Source: Diorhabda sublineata | Lineage: Eukaryota; Arthropoda; Insecta; Coleoptera; Chrysomelidae | DNA: 64,000 bases | Direction: 5' to 3' | Assembly (NCBI RefSeq): GCF_026230105.1 | Contig: NC_079483.1 | Coordinates: 6,813,312 to 6,877,311, forward strand | Shown: positions 61,570-64,000 of the stretch, piece by piece | Position numbering within the stretch: position 1 is the first letter of the stretch | Layout: each line of letters starts with the position of its first letter | The notes under the pieces: model-generated | Seen by the model: only the letters and a program-made list of their open reading frames with translations | Told to the model about the DNA's origin: nothing | Database searches by the model: none | Made by a program: the position numbers and the translations under genes

Positions 61570-62222
61570 AAGCGCTACCAGCCTGTTCCAGACAGCTGGG
61601 ATGTGTAGCACCAGGAAAAAGGCATTACTCATAAATTCAGGTGTTGGATTTGTAATTGCATGACCCAGTTTGGTCTAGCTCTTCGATTCCTGTATCCGGT
61701 AACTTCTTCCCGCGTTCTATGTATACAAGTTAGGGGTCGTCAGGTGTTGGAAAGTTGTGGCAAAAGGTCTGTCGTCGTTTAACCTATGCAAAAGGATCCG
61801 AAAACGGTCAAAAACTACATTTCGCATCCATTTGGTAGTTTCTCTCTGGTATCTGTTCAGCGTCATTGCCATTTCTCCAGCGTCTTTTCCTCAATCTTCC
61901 ATAACAGTTTTCCGTTGCAATTAGATCTAAAGATGGGAAGCCCGCTATAACTTGTGCAGTCTTTTTTGTTGGGTATTTAAGAGTTTTCCGCAGTGTTTTT
62001 TGGATACAAAGACTTTTCTCCACGTTGGCATCGCTGTTAATAATACGCTATGTATGATTTTAGCTAGATCCTCCTATATTGGGGAGAAGCTTTTTGATAT
62101 TCTCCGCTTTTTATACAAAATTCTGCGAAAGACGGTTTTAGGTTTAGTACTACACCGAGATATTTCGAATTGTTTGCTGGTTTGATGATGTTTCCATCTA
62201 TTTTAACCTTGACGTTTCTGTT
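61570..62222 (-). pseudogene. R1-like non-LTR retrotransposon fragment
   Basis: The minus strand from 62220 reads RNVKVKIDGNIIKPANNSKY followed by LGVVLNLKPSF. This matches the post-catalytic segment of R1/Jockey-type reverse transcriptases (K(I/V)xGxxIxxxxxxKYLGVxLDxxLSF). Farther along, in changing frames, appear SGLPIFRSNCNGKLL and WKIEEKTLEKWQ, then RWNRYQRETTKWMRNV, which resembles the WxxRWxxxxxGxWTxxLIPxI region after the reverse transcriptase. Many frameshifts and stops. The plus-strand 77-codon open frame at 61952-62185 is a shadow. Confidence 0.62.
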
Positions 62223-62230
62223 CCTTGGTT

Positions 62231-62294
62231 AAGTTAGGTTAGGTTTTAGACCAACTGTTGTTCATCCATCATCAGAACATCAAACCTAACCTAA
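62231..62294. repeat. Short inverted pair of TTAGG-type words
   Basis: GTTAGGTTAGGTT at 62233-62245 faces AAACCTAACCTAA at 62282-62294. TTAGG is the insect telomere repeat, but two to three units are too few to call a telomere relic with confidence; AACCTAACC words are common in insect DNA. Confidence 0.4.
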
Positions 62295-62299
62295 TTTTC

Positions 62300-62735
62300 C
62301 CCACGTCCTTCCTAGCTACCTTCCAATTATAATAGCCAAAACGAGAAGTTTACGCAGAAAATGTTTCTAATCTTCTTTATAGAGCTTTCCATGACCTCCA
62401 TTTGATTTTGGAAACTTTTTTCTGTGAAATCAAGAAATATTTAGTAAATTTGTTATAACTCTGGAAGGGTTTGAAGCGTAAAAAAATCCTTTTAGGGGTT
62501 ATTTTCTTTGATCAAAGAACGGGCCATTGCGAAAAATTGAACAAGAAGTTGGACCCACAACATTTGCATACAATTCCAAAAACAATAGACCGCTTTTCTT
62601 TATTTCGTTATCCAACCGAACATCCTCTTTCAACAAATATTATTTTCTGACCCCTAATAATTAAATTTGCCGTTCACCTCGTTTATAATATCCCAATTTC
62701 AACAACGTAAATTCTGATGATTTTGGATTCGAGTC
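62300..62735. other. Stretch without recognised feature
   Basis: No motif was seen between the TTAGG words and the next reverse transcriptase fragment. Confidence 0.35.
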
Positions 62736-62739
62736 GGAG

Positions 62740-62865
62740 GAACAGGTTCGGACTAAACGTATTCCCAGTTCTCTTTTATGGGGTAAAATCTTGGACCCTC
62801 AACGCATATTACGAGCAAAGACCAGAAACCTTCGAGATGCGGGCCCAATTCTTGTGATGATGATG
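62740..62865 (+). pseudogene. RTE-like reverse transcriptase fragment (LFYGVKSWTL motif)
   Basis: The plus strand reads FPVLFYGVKSWTLNAYYEQR then PETFEMRAQFL, matching FxVLLYGxExWTLxxxxxxRLExFEMxxxRxxL. It covers the same part of the protein as the fragment at 10375-10656 that flanks the 75-bp satellite. Only about 35 codons are readable. Confidence 0.68.
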
Positions 62866-63089
62866 AAATTATATTTTCTTCAGATGCAGCAATCACTTTC
62901 ATAAAACAAACAAGTAGGTACTAGTCCCTATCTTTATCAAGGACGTTAAAATTATTATTGAAAAATTCTGCTGCTGATGGAGTTGATTGCAATCCATTTT
63001 ATTTCACATACACTTATTAAATTGCATACCGAACATACTGTGGAAACTACCACTACCCCAATACTCGTTATCGCCTTAAGAGATTGAAG

Positions 63090-63255
63090 GTAATTTAAAA
63101 ACTAAACCATATTTAAAATGTGCTCTTTAGATCTGACAATAAACGATCTCTTAGTCTGCCCAATATACTTCCTGACATTATTACAGCTTATTTGGTATCT
63201 ACCACTCAAATTTCTTCCAATCCTTTTGTATAAACAGGATTGAAAGATACAAAAG
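63090..63255 (-). pseudogene. Penelope-like element GIY-YIG endonuclease fragment
   Basis: The minus strand reads SGRYQISCNNVRKYIGQTKR followed by SFIVRSKEHILN. This is the GIY-YIG core at the C-terminus of Penelope-like retroelement proteins (GxYxIxCxxCxxxYIGQTxRSFxxRxxEH): the first motif is worn to GRYQI, the KYIGQT and the conserved Arg (R in TKRSF..R) remain. The upstream reverse transcriptase is not present. It supports reading the neighbouring CTGAAGA..GAAACGCGCGTC repeats as Penelope ends, although those lie in the opposite orientation. Confidence 0.72.
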
Positions 63256-63289
63256 TTTTAAATTTTGAGTTTGGAGCCGTGGTAAATGT

Positions 63290-63665
63290 CTGGAATGATA
63301 ACAGGATGTCAGGCTCAAGGATCACTGCCAAGGTTGGTCCATGTTTGGTTGCCTTAACTGGGCCATCGGTGCCGATCGAGATTGGGCCAAGCTTTTAAGC
63401 CCTTCTTGGTACAACCTTGGCTAAAGACCGGGATGATAACAGGCTTGGTTGTTATCATTAGGGCCATTCTTTGTTCCAAGACCGTGTTTGGTTGTTACTT
63501 TTGAACATATCTTTGATACAACTAGTTTTTATTTTATATAAAATATGATGGTGAAGGCCAAGGCTGGGTTACACCGATTTGACCCAAGTCTGGGTTCCCA
63601 TTAAATAACCTCTGCTGCCCGGTACCGTCCCAAGTTGGGCCCCGTTGTCCAGCTCTGGGTTACTA
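63290..63665. repeat. Second GC-richer segment with CCAAG(N)CTTGG-like words
   Basis: Contains CTGCCAAGGTTGGTCC, TTGGGCCAAGCTTTTAAG, CTTCTTGGTACAACCTTGG, GAAGGCCAAGGCTGGG and GTCCCAAGTTGGGCCCCG. Same word family as 57540-57840, about 6 kb to the left. Non-coding. Confidence 0.5.
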
Positions 63666-63684
63666 ATATTTTTATCTGAAGGAT

Positions 63685-63825
63685 TTTTATTGAAGACGGT
63701 AATTTGGTTATCGAAACAGTGTAATTATGAGTGTTGGTGTAGTTGTGGTGTAAATAATCTTCAGTCTCGTCGAAACGCGCATCAGACAGTGTAATTATGA
63801 GTGTTGGTGTAGTGGTAAATAAAAA
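63685..63825 (+). repeat. Penelope-type terminal repeat, ribozyme core partly deleted
   Basis: The first copy reads TTGAAGACGGTAATTTGG, TTATCGAAAC and then directly AGTGTAATTATGAGTGTTGG, so the GCGCGTCAGAC block is lost. The second reads AATCTTCAGTCTCGTCGAAA, CGCGCATCAGACAGTG. No complete hammerhead core is left here. The last 175 bases of the window hold nothing recognised. Confidence 0.55.
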
Positions 63826-64000
63826 TATATCGCCAAAGGTTGCAGCTTAACATTCAATAGCAAAAAATGATATTTGCGAGTTCGATTCTGTGAAAACGAA
63901 AATTAGTTATTAAGATGAGGTCGTATATCCGACGTTTTACTTAGATTAGGTAAACCCTTAACACATAATACACAAATAGGGACAAACTATCCTAAAATAA

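Noticed and set aside
62231..62294. Interstitial telomere
   Set aside because: Only about two and a half TTAGG units on each side; short AACCTAACC words are frequent in insect DNA.

Overview
The window is AT-rich eukaryotic DNA. It has spliced genes with GT..AG introns, AATAAA signals and dense decayed transposons, and it looks like an insect chromosome. Supporting signs are a twisted-gastrulation gene, mariner, pogo-type, hAT, Penelope and several non-LTR elements, and TTAGG-type telomere-like words. A beetle is plausible, but the sequence alone does not prove the order.

Only two protein-coding genes can be supported. On the minus strand at 31656-34742 is a four-exon twisted gastrulation (tsg) gene, 240 aa, a secreted modulator of BMP/Dpp signalling. 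On the plus strand at 41045-44934 is a three-exon gene for a 230-aa protein that I do not recognise; it has an acidic patch and a basic C-terminal segment.

The rest is repeat landscape. From left to right: a 91-bp satellite (1-3005) that runs directly into a mariner transposase 3' end; a 133-bp satellite (4375-5395) with two alternating unit types; a 75-bp/150-bp satellite (7519-10395) that runs directly into a non-LTR reverse transcriptase fragment; a 568-bp satellite (12155-16240) made from an internally deleted mariner and ending in an older diverged copy; a 157-bp non-coding array (26360-27690); a degenerate ~250-bp array (39380-40320); and a 424-bp tandem repeat (46927-47960). Between these lie inverted-repeat elements (3525-4085, 18300-19795, 24191-25541, 35328-36178, 45228-45639) and a 72-bp hAT-type MITE with a perfect 8-bp target duplication. 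The right third holds pogo-like, mariner, R1-like, RTE-like and Penelope-like fragments.

The most striking pattern is that three separate satellites (91, 75 and 568 bp) are tandem amplifications of transposable-element protein-coding sequence. In each case the source element, or an older copy of it, is still attached at one edge. Two of the three carry the same mariner segment around the third catalytic aspartate. A hammerhead-ribozyme-like motif lies in a Penelope-type repeat at 61247-61289.
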